A stretch of DNA of 44,818 nt from NCBI GenBank assembly GCA_001184395.1, contig LFLF01000013.1:1-44818 (forward strand), written 5' to 3'. The position numbers and the translations under genes are program-made. The notes beneath the pieces are model-generated. The model saw only the letters and a list, made by a program, of their open reading frames with translations, did no database searches and was not told the DNA's origin. The DNA comes from Candidatus Paraburkholderia calva. GTDB lineage: Bacteria > Pseudomonadota > Gammaproteobacteria > Burkholderiales > Burkholderiaceae. Shown here piece after piece: positions 35,756 to 44,631 of this stretch. Position 1 is the first letter of the stretch. Each line of letters begins with the position of its first letter.

Positions 35756-36741
35756 TGCGCAGTCTTTCCCTGTCCTTCGAACACCGTCTCGTGGTACCAA
35801 CGGTACGTCTGTCCGACGCCTTCCTCGAGACCGACCTGGCCTTGCACGCCCGTGAGCTTGTCGAGCAGACGCATGCTCGGGCAGCGGCGCGCCGGTGAAC
35901 CCGCGGTTGCCGGTTGCGGTACGAGCTTGAGCTCGCGGCCGACCGTCGACACGACGACCTTTGCCAGTTCCCCGATGGTGACTTCCGGCGATTCGTTGCC
36001 GATGTTGACCGTCTGGCCAACGGCGCTATCCGCTTCGGCGAGCGCACGGATCATCCGCACGGCGTCGCTGACATAGCAGAACGTACGTTTGTGACCGGCG
36101 CTGAAGACGTCGAGCGAATCGCCATCCTTCGCTTTCCATGCCTTGAACAGCAGTTCGGGAATCACGTGCGACATACCCATGCGCGGACCGTACACGTTAT
36201 GCAGCCGCACGTTGGTGACGGGCACGCCGCTCATGTTGCACATCGCTTCGCCGTACAGCTTCGACAGCATATAACTGGTGCGCGGCTGCTCGAGCGCGGT
36301 CAGCGCGATGGGCGTTGTCTCGGGCGTCGGAATCGGTATGTCCATGTGGACCAGCGTGCCTGCGTAGACTTCCGACGTCGAGCTGAACAGCAGGCGCTGC
36401 AGCGCCTTCTGGCGGCGTGCGAGCGCGATCACGTTTTCGGTCATGCGAACGTTCGCCGTCAGCACTTCGTACGGACGCTGCAGCACGTGTACCACGCCGA
36501 TGATCGCGGCCAGATGGTAGATGTGGGTGTAGTCGTCGTCGAGCGCGCCGAGCGACGCTTCGTCGAGCAGGTCCGCGTTGATGACCTTCACTTGATGCTT
36601 GCCGACCAGGTCCTCAACGAACGGGTCCTGCACCCCGCGCTTGAAATTATCGAGAAGATGCACCGTATGGCCATCCTGGCCGAGACTCTTGGTCAGATGT
36701 CCGCCGACGAAACCGACACCGCCCGTAATAAATACCTTCAC
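35752..36741 (-). CDS. NAD-dependent nucleotide-sugar epimerase/dehydratase (possible LegB)
   Basis: 329 residues starting with GTG at 36741 (M-K-V-F-I-T-G-G-V-G-F-V-G), with AGGAG upstream. It is an extended SDR: FITGGVGFVGGHLTKSL (about 4-20), HLAAIIGVVHVLQRPYEV (about 76-93), LFSSTSEVYAG (about 118-128) and RTSYMLSKLYGEAM with Y-x3-K (about 154-167). It ends in WYHE and a short tail. The fold covers UDP-glucuronate decarboxylases, 4-epimerases and the LegB-type UDP-GlcNAc 4,6-dehydratases. Its ATGA link to the LegC-like aminotransferase, which needs a 4-keto-6-deoxy substrate, favours dehydratase. The nearby nucleotide-sugar dehydrogenase leaves open a uronate substrate. Confidence 0.85.
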   Translation of the reverse strand: MKVFITGGVGFVGGHLTKSLGQDGHTVHLLDNFKRGVQDPFVEDLVGKHQVKVINADLLDEASLGALDDDYTHIYHLAAIIGVVHVLQRPYEVLTANVRMTENVIALARRQKALQRLLFSSTSEVYAGTLVHMDIPIPTPETTPIALTALEQPRTSYMLSKLYGEAMCNMSGVPVTNVRLHNVYGPRMGMSHVIPELLFKAWKAKDGDSLDVFSAGHKRTFCYVSDAVRMIRALAEADSAVGQTVNIGNESPEVTIGELAKVVVSTVGRELKLVPQPATAGSPARRCPSMRLLDKLTGVQGQVGLEEGVGQTYRWYHETVFEGQGKTAQ

Positions 36742-36829
36742 GTTCTACTCCTGAATGATGTGCGCCCCTGAGATGTGCGTCCGAGCATCGGACCAGCGCC
36801 AGAGCTTGCTAGCCCGGCTGGCCGTGCGT

Positions 36830-38221
36830 TTATTGCGTGCGCGTGCCGCGCCCGATCGATTCCACCCGGCAGCCCGTCGCCGCGAACTGGTCACGTTGAT
36901 CGCGCGTCAGGCAGTCGTTCGCATCGAGGATGTACGGTTTGCGGCCAGCGAGCCAGCTAGCCGGCTGGATCGCGCGAAACTCCTTGTGCGGCACCGCGAA
37001 TACGACGGCATCGACATCCGGGCACTGGGCGATCTGCGTGTCGACGTTGAGTTTTAGTTCTTCCCAATGGTTGAGCAGGGGGTCGGAGCAACGAATCTCG
37101 GCGCCCTCGATGACCGCACCTTCATAGAAGGGCTGCGACGGCGAATAGCGCGTGTCCGCCACGTCCTGGCGATAGGAAATGCCGGCGAGCAACAGGCGCT
37201 TGTCCGCCAGCGTGCCGAGCGCATCGCGCACCTTGTCGAGCGAGTAGAGCGGCATGTCCTGATTGATCTTGACGGCGCTGCGCGACAGCGGGAATTCCAT
37301 ATCGGCCAGATCGAAGATTTCCTTGGCCGCGAGATCGGCGAACAGCGGATCCTTCGTCAGGCAATATCCGCCGACGCCGAAGCCCGGCTGTTTCATGTTG
37401 TTGTGGGTCGGCCGCTTGCGGATCGCACCGATGATCTCAAACATGTCGATACCCACCTTCTCGGCGAAGCGGCCCCACTCGCCCATGAACGCGATGTTGA
37501 CGGTCCGGTAGCTGTTCTCGAGCACCTTGGACGTCTCCGACGCCGTGGTGTGCGACAGGCGCGTCAGCGGAAATTCCTCGACGTTGACGACGTTTGACAG
37601 GAAGACTTCGCATGTGGCGCCCGCTTCCGGCGTGTCGCCGGCGAACACGCGCCAGAAGTCGGTGATCGATGCAAGATAGTTGTCGCCCGGCATCACGCGC
37701 TCATACGCATGCGCAAGCAGGAACGACCCCTTGGGCAGGCCGCGCGCCTCGGCGCAACGATCCAGCGTCGGGCGGATCACGTTCGAGCAGGTGCCGGGCG
37801 GGACGGTCGTTTCCACGACCACGAGCGTACCCGGCTGAATGTGGTTGCCGACCGTTTCGATCGCCTGAATGAACGGGCCGAATTCGAGCTTGCCTTCGCC
37901 GGTCAGATCGCCGATATCGAAATGAACGTCGACCACCACGATCGACGCCTGCGCCACGGTGGCTGCGTCCATGCTGGCCTTCAGGTTGCCGGCTTCGTGC
38001 GCCGCGCGCGTTTCGGCGATCAGGCTGCTATCCGTCGTGCCAAAAGGAAACTCGCCGCCGTTGATTTTCTCGACGCGATGTTTTCCGGCTTCCGTCGGCA
38101 GATCGAGGCCGATCACTTCATAGACGGGCTCACCGCCGCGGCGCGTGCCGGCGCGGGCGCAGGCGACGGCCATTGCGGCGCCAACGAAGCCCAGACCCTG
38201 AATGCAAACAAGTGGTTTCAT
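36830..38221 (-). CDS. UDP-sugar 6-dehydrogenase (UDP-GlcNAc/ManNAc type)
   Basis: 463 residues from ATG at 38221 (MKPLVCIQGLGFVGAAMAVA). It has the NAD motif GLGFVGAAMAVACA (about 9-22), VVVETTVPPGTCSNVIRP (about 136-153), AHAYERVMPGDNY (about 168-180) and the catalytic Cys in PGFGVGGYCLTKDPLF (about 278-293). LLLAGISYRQDVADTRYSP marks the C-terminal UDP-binding domain. It oxidises C6 of a UDP-hexose or UDP-HexNAc to the uronic acid with two NAD. The sequence is closer in feel to the WbpA/WbpO group than to UDP-glucose dehydrogenase. It is 56 bases downstream of an epimerase and 88 bases before the next. A uronic acid residue in the glycan is likely. Confidence 0.88.
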   Translation of the reverse strand: MKPLVCIQGLGFVGAAMAVACARAGTRRGGEPVYEVIGLDLPTEAGKHRVEKINGGEFPFGTTDSSLIAETRAAHEAGNLKASMDAATVAQASIVVVDVHFDIGDLTGEGKLEFGPFIQAIETVGNHIQPGTLVVVETTVPPGTCSNVIRPTLDRCAEARGLPKGSFLLAHAYERVMPGDNYLASITDFWRVFAGDTPEAGATCEVFLSNVVNVEEFPLTRLSHTTASETSKVLENSYRTVNIAFMGEWGRFAEKVGIDMFEIIGAIRKRPTHNNMKQPGFGVGGYCLTKDPLFADLAAKEIFDLADMEFPLSRSAVKINQDMPLYSLDKVRDALGTLADKRLLLAGISYRQDVADTRYSPSQPFYEGAVIEGAEIRCSDPLLNHWEELKLNVDTQIAQCPDVDAVVFAVPHKEFRAIQPASWLAGRKPYILDANDCLTRDQRDQFAATGCRVESIGRGTRTQ

Positions 38222-38277
38222 GCTTTTTCCGAAATTAGATCTATTGTGCTCGGTGTGCGGCGGTGGCACGGCGATGC

Positions 38278-39354
38278 TCAGGCCGCGCGGACACGTTCCC
38301 GGTTCCAGTCCATCGTACGGCGGATTGCTTCTTCGAGGGGTACCGACACCTTCAGGCCCAACTCGGATTCCGTGCGCACGAGCGATGGCAGGTAGGCCGA
38401 AGGCCTGGCGCCCGGAACCGGGGTGCCCTTGATCGTCACCGCATCCGGTGTGCCGCCGATTTGCGCCGTTAATCGCGCGAGCTCGCCGATTGATACGATC
38501 TCATCGCCGCCAACGTTATAAGGTACACCCGAACGGCCGCGCACCAGAATGCGCACCAGCCAGACGACAAGATCCGCCGCATAGAGATAAGAGCGCAGCG
38601 GCGTACCGTCGCCACCGACGGTGACCGTTCGGCCCGCCAGCGCATCGCGCATGAAGTTGCCGATGGCGTAGTTGCTGTCCAGTGCGAGATATGGTCCGAC
38701 GAATGCGAAACAGCGAGCGATCAGCGCGCGATAACCATGCGCCTGTGCCGCCACCGATGTCATCACTTCCATCATCCGCTTGGCCTGACCGTACACCGTG
38801 CGCTCCGACGAGTAGTCGGCGAGGCCCGCCGGACCTTCCACGCAAAGGTTGTCGACCACGGAGTCCATCGGCGAATAAACCGCGCCCGAAGTTGTGATGA
38901 GCACGGCCTCGGTGCGATGCGCCGCTGCCATGTCGAGCAAGCGGCGCGTGCCGTCGATAGCGGTGTCCAGATGCCGCTGCGCCCATTCGGGCGACTGTTC
39001 GAGATTGGTTTCCGACGCGCAGTGCAAGATGTGCGTGCACGGATCGGCTGGCGGCTCGAAATCCGTGAGGCTGCTGGCGACGAAACTCAGTTCGGCGCGG
39101 TCGCGCAGATGCGGCGCCCGTTTATCCAGAAAAGACTGCGGCGAGCGGCTCAGCACCGTCATGCGCAGATTCACGCCGCGCGTCTGCTTTGCCCACAAAA
39201 GGCATTCGAGCAACCAGATACCGAAGAAACCGGTGCCACCGGTGATGAAGAGATGCGCGGCGTCGAGCTCTCGGAGATTTTGTTCGAACAACGCCGCAGT
39301 CAGTTCAAGGTCTGTCTCGAACAGCGTGTAGCCACGTGGAATCGTGTGCGTCAT
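38278..39354 (-). CDS. NAD-dependent epimerase/dehydratase, possible CDP-sugar reductase
   Basis: 358 residues from ATG at 39354 (MTHTIPRGYTLFETDLELTA). A 34-residue N-terminal extension precedes the Rossmann motif FITGGTGFFGIWLLECL (about 36-52). Further motifs are HILHCASETNLEQSP, VLITTSGAVYSPMD (about 151-164) and the Y-x3-K in RTVYGQAKRMMEVM (about 184-197). It ends in an Arg-rich tail. It is an extended SDR but not a close match to RfbB, RfbE or RfbJ. Its place next to the GtrA/GtrB-like pair and close to the CDP-sugar genes suggests it reduces or epimerises the 4-keto product, as YerF, Prt or Abe do. That is inferred from position only. Confidence 0.8.
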   Translation of the reverse strand: MTHTIPRGYTLFETDLELTAALFEQNLRELDAAHLFITGGTGFFGIWLLECLLWAKQTRGVNLRMTVLSRSPQSFLDKRAPHLRDRAELSFVASSLTDFEPPADPCTHILHCASETNLEQSPEWAQRHLDTAIDGTRRLLDMAAAHRTEAVLITTSGAVYSPMDSVVDNLCVEGPAGLADYSSERTVYGQAKRMMEVMTSVAAQAHGYRALIARCFAFVGPYLALDSNYAIGNFMRDALAGRTVTVGGDGTPLRSYLYAADLVVWLVRILVRGRSGVPYNVGGDEIVSIGELARLTAQIGGTPDAVTIKGTPVPGARPSAYLPSLVRTESELGLKVSVPLEEAIRRTMDWNRERVRAA

Positions 39355-39364
39355 AAAGCCGTTC

Positions 39365-40306
39365 TCAGTCGAAGTTAATACGTTCGCGTTCGACGACCAT
39401 CGGTCGTTTCACCGTGTGCGTGACGAGCAGACCGACGTACTCGCCTAGCAGCCCGAGCAGCAGGAACAGCATGCCCATGAAAAAGAACAGCCCGATGGCG
39501 AGCGGCGCGATACCCATCTGGAACTCGTCCCACGCGAGCAGCTTGCGCACGAAATAATAGATGCCGGTGAGGAAGCTCAACGCGCTCATGGCGATGCCGA
39601 TCATCGTCGCAAGCCGTAGCGGCGCCTTCGAGTGATTGACGATGCCGAGCAGCGCGCTGTCCAGATAGACGAGGAACGTCCCTTTCGAGATGCCGCGTTT
39701 GCGCACCGGCTTGTCGAACGGAACTTCCGCGCGCTGATAGCCGATTTCGCAAATCAGACCACGGAAGTACGGGTACGGGTCCTGAATCTGCCGCAGGATG
39801 TTCATCACGGCTTTGTCGTACAGGCCGAAACCGGTGAAGTTGCGCACCTGATCGACGTCGGAAATGCGCGTGATGAGCTTGTAATACGCTTTGCGCATCA
39901 ACGGCATCAGGCCGCGCTCTTCGTGCTTGCGGCGCACGCCGATCGCGATCTTGAAGCCTTCCTCCCATTTGAGTACGAAGTTGAGAATGAGTTCGGGCGG
40001 ATCTTCCAGGTCCGACGCCATGCCGATCACCGCGTCGCCCTGCGCGAGCAGCAGCGCGTGATAGGGCGAGCGGATGTGCCCAAAATTGCGGACGTTGACG
40101 ATCGCGCGCAGCTGCTTGTCTTGCGCGGCGATCTCGCGAATTACCTCGACCGTGTCGTCGGTCGACGCGTTGTCGATGAGCAGGATCTCGTAGTCATACT
40201 CAGGCAACTGGGCCATGACGGCCGTGATGCGCTCATGAAGTTCGGCGATGTTATCGCGCTCGTTGAAGCAGCCCGCAACGATGCTAATCAGTTTTTTATC
40301 GCTCAT
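39365..40306 (-). CDS. Polyisoprenyl-phosphate hexose glycosyltransferase, GtrB/ArnC-like
   Basis: 313 residues starting MSDKKLISIVAGCFNERDNI. The GT2 catalytic part shows ISIVAGCFNERDNIAELHER (about 7-26), EILLIDNASTDDTVEVI (about 40-56), NFGHIRSPYHALLLA and ASDLEDPPELI with the acidic metal ligands (about 97-107). Two membrane helices at the end (LATMIGIAMSALSFLTGIYYF, PLAIGLFFFMGMLFLLLGLL) are the anchor seen in GtrB, ArnC and DPM1-type enzymes. It would load a sugar onto undecaprenyl phosphate at the cytoplasmic face. It is coupled by an ATGA overlap to a GtrA-like partner, the usual arrangement for flipping the lipid-linked sugar. Confidence 0.92.
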   Translation of the reverse strand: MSDKKLISIVAGCFNERDNIAELHERITAVMAQLPEYDYEILLIDNASTDDTVEVIREIAAQDKQLRAIVNVRNFGHIRSPYHALLLAQGDAVIGMASDLEDPPELILNFVLKWEEGFKIAIGVRRKHEERGLMPLMRKAYYKLITRISDVDQVRNFTGFGLYDKAVMNILRQIQDPYPYFRGLICEIGYQRAEVPFDKPVRKRGISKGTFLVYLDSALLGIVNHSKAPLRLATMIGIAMSALSFLTGIYYFVRKLLAWDEFQMGIAPLAIGLFFFMGMLFLLLGLLGEYVGLLVTHTVKRPMVVERERINFD

Positions 40307-40734
40307 CCACGCTGTATTTTCTTGAAGGTGAATCGGTCATGGCCCGCATAGGAAATGGCCACGCTAATGCCCATGAGCAGGCCTTGCGCAAACCAGAACG
40401 GAATGCCGAGCACATTCACGAGCAACCATAAACCGGCAATGCCGATAAGCGCGCTGGTGCCGTACACGACGTAGCAGCGCAGATACTCGCGTAGCCACGG
40501 CTCGCGCGAGTTGAAAACGAAAAGCTTGTAGATGGTGAACGACTCGGTGATGCAGATCACATTGGCGATGAGGCCGATCACGACGATGTGGAGGTGCGGC
40601 CGCAACAAATAGTAGAGGCCGACCGTTGCGAAGTATCCGAAAGCTGTGTTCAAACCGCCGACGAACAGATAGCGCAACATCTTGTTGCGCGTCTCGCGGT
40701 CGGCCTTCAGTGCGGTTCTGAGCTTGCTCAACAT
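40303..40734 (-). CDS. GtrA-like membrane protein (lipid-linked sugar flippase)
   Basis: 143 residues with four membrane helices: FVGGLNTAFGYFATVGLYYLL (about 26-46), IVVIGLIANVICITESFTIY, YVVYGTSALIGIAGLWLLVN and WFAQGLLMGISVAISYAGHD. It ends RFTFKK, typical of the GtrA/DPMS_2 family. N-terminal NKMLRYLFVGGLNTAFGY is the family's signature start. GtrA proteins are thought to flip undecaprenyl-phosphate-sugar to the periplasm for late modification of O-antigen. It pairs with the GtrB-like gene by a four-base overlap. A third Gtr component would be a membrane glycosyltransferase, for which the 686-residue protein at 27762-29822 is a candidate. Confidence 0.9.
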   Translation of the reverse strand: MLSKLRTALKADRETRNKMLRYLFVGGLNTAFGYFATVGLYYLLRPHLHIVVIGLIANVICITESFTIYKLFVFNSREPWLREYLRCYVVYGTSALIGIAGLWLLVNVLGIPFWFAQGLLMGISVAISYAGHDRFTFKKIQRG

Positions 40735-40777
40735 GTCGATTCGATGTCGTTTACCGGTCGATCGAGGCCCGCGGCGC

Positions 40778-42097
40778 TCAGAAATTCACGCCGAGGAACG
40801 TCTCGATTTTTTCCGCGATGAAGTCGAGTTGTGCTTCCTTCAGACCCGGGAATGTGCCGACCCAGAACGTGTCGTTCATGACGATGTCGGTGTTGGTCAG
40901 TTCGCCGGACACGCGGTAGTTGCGGCCGATCATGTACGGCTGGCGCGTCAGGTTGCCGGCGAACTGCAGGCGTGTGCCGATCTTGTTCTGGTCAAGATAG
41001 GTCAGCATGTCGACGCGGCGCAGACCGGCTTCCTGCTTCAATGTGATCGGGAAGCCGAACCACGACGGGTCCGAGTTCGGCGTGGCTTCCGGCAGGATAA
41101 GCATTTCCGCGCAGCTCGCGAGGCGATTTTTCAGATACGCGAAGTTGCGACGGCGAGCCTCGACGAATCCCACGGCACGATCGAGCTGCGCGACACCGCA
41201 GGCGGCCTGCATGTCGGTGATCTTGAGGTTGTAGCCCAGATGCGAATACGTGTACTTATGGTCGTAACCTTCGGGCAGATTGCCGAGCTTCCAGCAGAAG
41301 CGCTTGCCGCAGGTATTGTCCTTGCCGGGCGGGCAGTAACAGTCGCGGCCCCAGTCACGGAAGGACTCGGCGATCAATCGAAGATCGGGGTCGTTCGTGA
41401 AGACCGCGCCGCCTTCGCCCATCGTGATGTGGTGAGCAGGGTAGAAACTCAGGGTGCCGATGTCGCCGAACGTGCCGACCATCCGGCCGTCGTACGTCGA
41501 GCCGAGCGCATCGCAGCAGTCCTCGACGAGCCACAGATTGTGCTTCTTGCACAACGCAGTAATGGCCTCGAGGTTGTACGGGTTGCCGAGCGTGTGCGCC
41601 AGCATGATCGCCTTGGTTTTCGGGCTGATCGCGGCTTCGATCTTCGACGCGTCGATGTTGTAGGTGCCGAGCTCGACATCGACGAACACCGGGATGGCGC
41701 CGAACTGGATGATCGGATTGACGGTCGTCGGGAATCCTGCCGCGACGCCGATGACTTCGTCTCCCTGCTTGATGGCACGGTCGCCGAGTTTCGGCGAGGT
41801 CAGCGTCGAGAACGCGACCAGATTGGCTGACGAGCCGGAATTGACGGTGATCAGATGTTTCACGCCGATGAACTTCGCGAGGCGCTGCTCGAACTGTTCG
41901 TTGAAGCGGCCAGTCGTCAGCCAGCCGTCGAGCGAAGCCTCAACCATCAGTTCGAGTTCACGCGCGCCGATCACTTTACCGGAGGGCGGAATGACCGTGA
42001 CTCCAGGTTCAAAATCGGGCGCTTGCGTGGCGAGCTCACCATAACGCCCGACCAACTGGATGATTTGCTCGTGGAGCTGCTCTTTGCCTGGATTCAT
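40778..42097 (-). CDS. rfbH: CDP-4-keto-6-deoxyglucose-3-dehydrase (E1), RfbH/DdhC
   Basis: 439 residues from ATG at 42097 ([20 protein letters not shown]), overlapping the rfbG stop as ATGA. It belongs to the aminotransferase fold but has His where the PLP lysine would be ([14 protein letters not shown], His 222/223), the mark of the dehydrase. Its iron-sulphur ligands are present: Cys in EDCCDALG (about 194) and C-Y-C-x7-C at 253, 255 and 263. It removes the C3 hydroxyl of CDP-4-keto-6-deoxyglucose through a PMP adduct, with electrons from an E3 reductase. No E3 (AscD/DdhD) gene lies in this window. The result feeds ascarylose, abequose, paratose, tyvelose or yersiniose. Confidence 0.97.
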   Translation of the reverse strand: MNPGKEQLHEQIIQLVGRYGELATQAPDFEPGVTVIPPSGKVIGARELELMVEASLDGWLTTGRFNEQFEQRLAKFIGVKHLITVNSGSSANLVAFSTLTSPKLGDRAIKQGDEVIGVAAGFPTTVNPIIQFGAIPVFVDVELGTYNIDASKIEAAISPKTKAIMLAHTLGNPYNLEAITALCKKHNLWLVEDCCDALGSTYDGRMVGTFGDIGTLSFYPAHHITMGEGGAVFTNDPDLRLIAESFRDWGRDCYCPPGKDNTCGKRFCWKLGNLPEGYDHKYTYSHLGYNLKITDMQAACGVAQLDRAVGFVEARRRNFAYLKNRLASCAEMLILPEATPNSDPSWFGFPITLKQEAGLRRVDMLTYLDQNKIGTRLQFAGNLTRQPYMIGRNYRVSGELTNTDIVMNDTFWVGTFPGLKEAQLDFIAEKIETFLGVNF

Positions 42098-43173
42098 TTG
42101 GCTTGGTAAGTCTCGATTTGTGAAAGGGACAACGCGCGCATGTCGGCGTCTTGTATGAATGCTTTGTGCCACTCGACGACCAGATCGACCGTTTGCGAAA
42201 GCGTGAGCCGCGGCGACCAGCCGAGCAGGCTTTTGGCTTTCGAGCAATCCAGTTTCAGATAGGTCGCTTCGTGGGGTTGCGGCGAGGGATCGCGACACCA
42301 AGCGGCGCCGTCGCCCCATTGATCGACGAGCCGCTCGACGATCAACTGGACCGGCCGCATATCGCTGTCGTTAGGACCGAAATTCCAGCCGCCGCAAAAC
42401 GTGGCGCCTTGCTCGTAGAGCCGCTGTGCGAGCAGCAGGTAGCCGCTCAAAGGTTCCAGGACATGCTGCCACGGACGGATCGCGTGCGGATTGCGGATTT
42501 CGACGGCTACGCCCGCGCTGATGGCACGCATCATGTCAGGAATCAGGCGGTCGCTCGCCCAGTCGCCGCCACCGATGACATTGCCGGCGCGGCCGCTTGC
42601 CAGCGCCATCCGATGTTCGGCGTAGTGGGCGGGATTGAAGTACGAGTTGCGGAACGCATCGGTGACCAGTTCCGCGCAACCCTTGCTATTGCTGTACGGA
42701 TCGAAGCCGCCCATCGGTTCGGTTTCGCGGTAGCCCCATACCCATTCACGGTTTTCGTAGCACTTGTCGCTCGTCACGTTGACGACGGCGCGCACTGACG
42801 GCGTGCGTCGCACGGCTTCGAGGAGATTGACCGTACCCATCACGTTGGTCGAGTAGGTCTCGACCGGCTCGCGATAAGACAGTCGCACGAGCGGTTGCGC
42901 GGCCAGATGCAACGCGATTTCCGGCTCATGCGTGGCGAGCGCACTGGCGATTTGATCCAGGTCGCGCACGTCACCGGTGATCGAAGTCATGCCTTCCGCA
43001 ACGCGAGCCGCTTCGAACATGCTCGGTTGGGTGGGCCCGGGAAGGGCATAGCCCGTGACCTGCGCACCCATTTCCTGCAGCCACAGGCATAGCCAGCTTC
43101 CTTTGAAGCCAGTCTGACCGGTGACGAAAACGCGCTTGCCACGCCAGAACGACTGATCGATGCTCCCGCTCAT
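42094..43173 (-). CDS. rfbG: CDP-glucose 4,6-dehydratase
   Basis: 359 residues from ATG at 43173 ([20 protein letters not shown]). An ATG five codons upstream (43188) is possible, but the chosen one overlaps the rfbF stop as ATGA, the pattern used through this cluster. Motifs are [18 protein letters not shown] (about 15-32), [19 protein letters not shown] (about 84-102), [13 protein letters not shown] (about 127-139), [13 protein letters not shown] with Y-x3-K (about 154-166) and [17 protein letters not shown] (about 198-214), all typical of RfbG. It forms CDP-4-keto-6-deoxyglucose, the substrate of RfbH. The length matches the Salmonella and Yersinia enzymes. Confidence 0.97.
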   Translation of the reverse strand: MSGSIDQSFWRGKRVFVTGQTGFKGSWLCLWLQEMGAQVTGYALPGPTQPSMFEAARVAEGMTSITGDVRDLDQIASALATHEPEIALHLAAQPLVRLSYREPVETYSTNVMGTVNLLEAVRRTPSVRAVVNVTSDKCYENREWVWGYRETEPMGGFDPYSNSKGCAELVTDAFRNSYFNPAHYAEHRMALASGRAGNVIGGGDWASDRLIPDMMRAISAGVAVEIRNPHAIRPWQHVLEPLSGYLLLAQRLYEQGATFCGGWNFGPNDSDMRPVQLIVERLVDQWGDGAAWCRDPSPQPHEATYLKLDCSKAKSLLGWSPRLTLSQTVDLVVEWHKAFIQDADMRALSLSQIETYQAK

Positions 43174-43940
43174 GCCCACGTTTTCCATGGCGCCTTGCCG
43201 GATTTCCAAAGGTCTTCGAGATGGTTCTTGTCGCGCAAGGTGTCCATCGGTTGCCAGAAGCCGTGATGGTGCCAGGCCTGCATTTGACCTTCGCGGGCAA
43301 GCCGTTCCATCGGAGCGCCTTCCCAGATGGTTTCGTCTGCGTCTATGTAATCGAGCACCTTCTGCGAAAGTACGAAAAATCCGCCGTTGATCCATGCGCC
43401 GTCGCCAGCCGGCTTCTCCTTGAAGCTGCGTACGAGGCCTTCGCGCATATCCAGCGCGCCGAAGCGCCCTGGGGGTTGCGTCGCAGTCAGGGTGGCGAGT
43501 TTGCCGCCTTCGCGGTGGTATTGGATGAGCTTCGTGATGTTGACGTCGCCTACGCCATCGCCATAAGTGAAGCAGAAGTCTTCATCGCCGAGATACGAGC
43601 CTACACGCTTGAGTCGGCCACCGGTCATCGTGTGCTCGCCGGTATCCACCAGCGTGACGCGCCATGATTCTGCGTTGTTCTGGTGGACCTGCATCTTGTT
43701 GTCGCACATGTCGAAAGTCACGTCCGACATATGGAGGAAATAGTTCGCGAAGTACTCTTTGATGACGTACCCTTTGTACCCGCAGCACACGATGAAATCA
43801 TTCACGCTATGAGCCGAATAAATTTTCATGATGTGCCAGAGGATCGGTCGCCCGCCGATCTCGATCATCGGCTTTGGTCTCAGGTACGTTTCCTCTGAGA
43901 TTCGGGTTCCCAGGCCACCCGCAAGCAGTATTGCTTTCAT
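43170..43940 (-). CDS. rfbF: Glucose-1-phosphate cytidylyltransferase
   Basis: 256 residues from ATG at 43940 ([20 protein letters not shown]). It contains [20 protein letters not shown] (about 6-25), [15 protein letters not shown] (about 28-42), [14 protein letters not shown] (about 123-136), [16 protein letters not shown] (about 176-191) and [11 protein letters not shown] near the end. It makes CDP-glucose from CTP and glucose-1-phosphate. It is the first gene of the long minus-strand run and defines the CDP-6-deoxyhexose module with rfbG and rfbH, all joined by ATGA overlaps. An upstream GTG-free stretch with AGAGGATGAG precedes the ATG. The sequence is complete. Confidence 0.97.
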   Translation of the reverse strand: MKAILLAGGLGTRISEETYLRPKPMIEIGGRPILWHIMKIYSAHSVNDFIVCCGYKGYVIKEYFANYFLHMSDVTFDMCDNKMQVHQNNAESWRVTLVDTGEHTMTGGRLKRVGSYLGDEDFCFTYGDGVGDVNITKLIQYHREGGKLATLTATQPPGRFGALDMREGLVRSFKEKPAGDGAWINGGFFVLSQKVLDYIDADETIWEGAPMERLAREGQMQAWHHHGFWQPMDTLRDKNHLEDLWKSGKAPWKTWA

Positions 43941-44524
43941 TCTGGTCTCATCCTCTTGCCGACTCGAATCGTGCGGAAGCACGACGCAGCGTTCAACTTA
44001 ACTGGATCAACTTGATGCAAAAAGGGAACTCTCGATCGACGCGTCTCGAGTTGGGCCGGCGCGGAGTACAAAACTTTACGTTTGCCATGCGGCCCCGTCC
44101 GCCGCAGCCTGGACTCTCGCCGCAGAGTGAATTTGCATGCTGTTCGCCTTGCAGTCCGTATCTGGCTGCCGAAAGGTAACGCGGCCGCACAAGCGACCGT
44201 TGACACATGCGAGCATTCACCAGAATGACACCTCAAGCGGGGGTACGCCGACCATGAATAGTGTTTTCGGCACCGCGGTGATATGTGTCGTTGGTGCACC
44301 ACTCGGCTCGAAGATTGCAATATTATAACATATATACAGCGACTTTTTGCTGGTAGGTTGAAAGGCGTTTCGCTTTGCCAGCGGTTCAAAATAGTCGTGT
44401 TTCTCTCAGCACGCGTATGCTGCAGCAGCAACGAAAGGCACGCAACGCCGTCTCTTTTCCGCCGACTTTTGCGTGGTCAATGGGTGACAAGGCTATCGGC
44501 TTATCGTATATGGCAGTCCATTGT
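43941..44524. other. Long leader and promoter region of the minus-strand cluster
   Basis: About 580 bases without a gene, between rfbF and the right-hand IS. On the minus strand it holds an extended -10 promoter candidate at 44322-44330, which implies a leader of about 375 bases. I found no ops/JUMPstart element, riboswitch or strong hairpin. The 195 bases nearest the IS show nothing recognisable. Confidence 0.5.
44322..44330 (-). promoter_or_regulatory. Extended -10 promoter candidate for the glycan cluster
   Basis: On the minus strand the sequence TATGTTATAAT contains TG-T-TATAAT, a perfect extended -10 (TATAAT at 44327-44322, TG at 44330-44329). The region is AT-rich within a GC-rich window. 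No clear -35 stands 17 bases upstream, as is allowed for extended -10 promoters. Confidence 0.5.
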
Positions 44525-44543
44525 CTAGCCGGCTATTGAAATA
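44525..44543. repeat. Left terminal inverted repeat of the right IS copy
   Basis: It reads CTAGCCGGCTATTGAAATA. It pairs with the reverse complement of 245-263, differing at two bases. The outer CTAG may be target-site sequence. Confidence 0.7.
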
Positions 44544-44548
44544 CCCTC

Positions 44549-44576
44549 TACGCGGGTCATCTTACGCGGATCATCT
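44549..44576 (+). repeat. 14-base tandem duplication with one mismatch
   Basis: TACGCGGGTCATCT (44549-44562) is followed by TACGCGGATCATCT (44563-44576), inside the non-coding 5' end of the IS. It may be an element feature rather than a recent duplication. Confidence 0.8.
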
Positions 44577-44631
44577 GATTGGGAGGGGCAAACGTTGAAT
44601 CAAGGAATCGAACGACACTGAGACCGAAACG

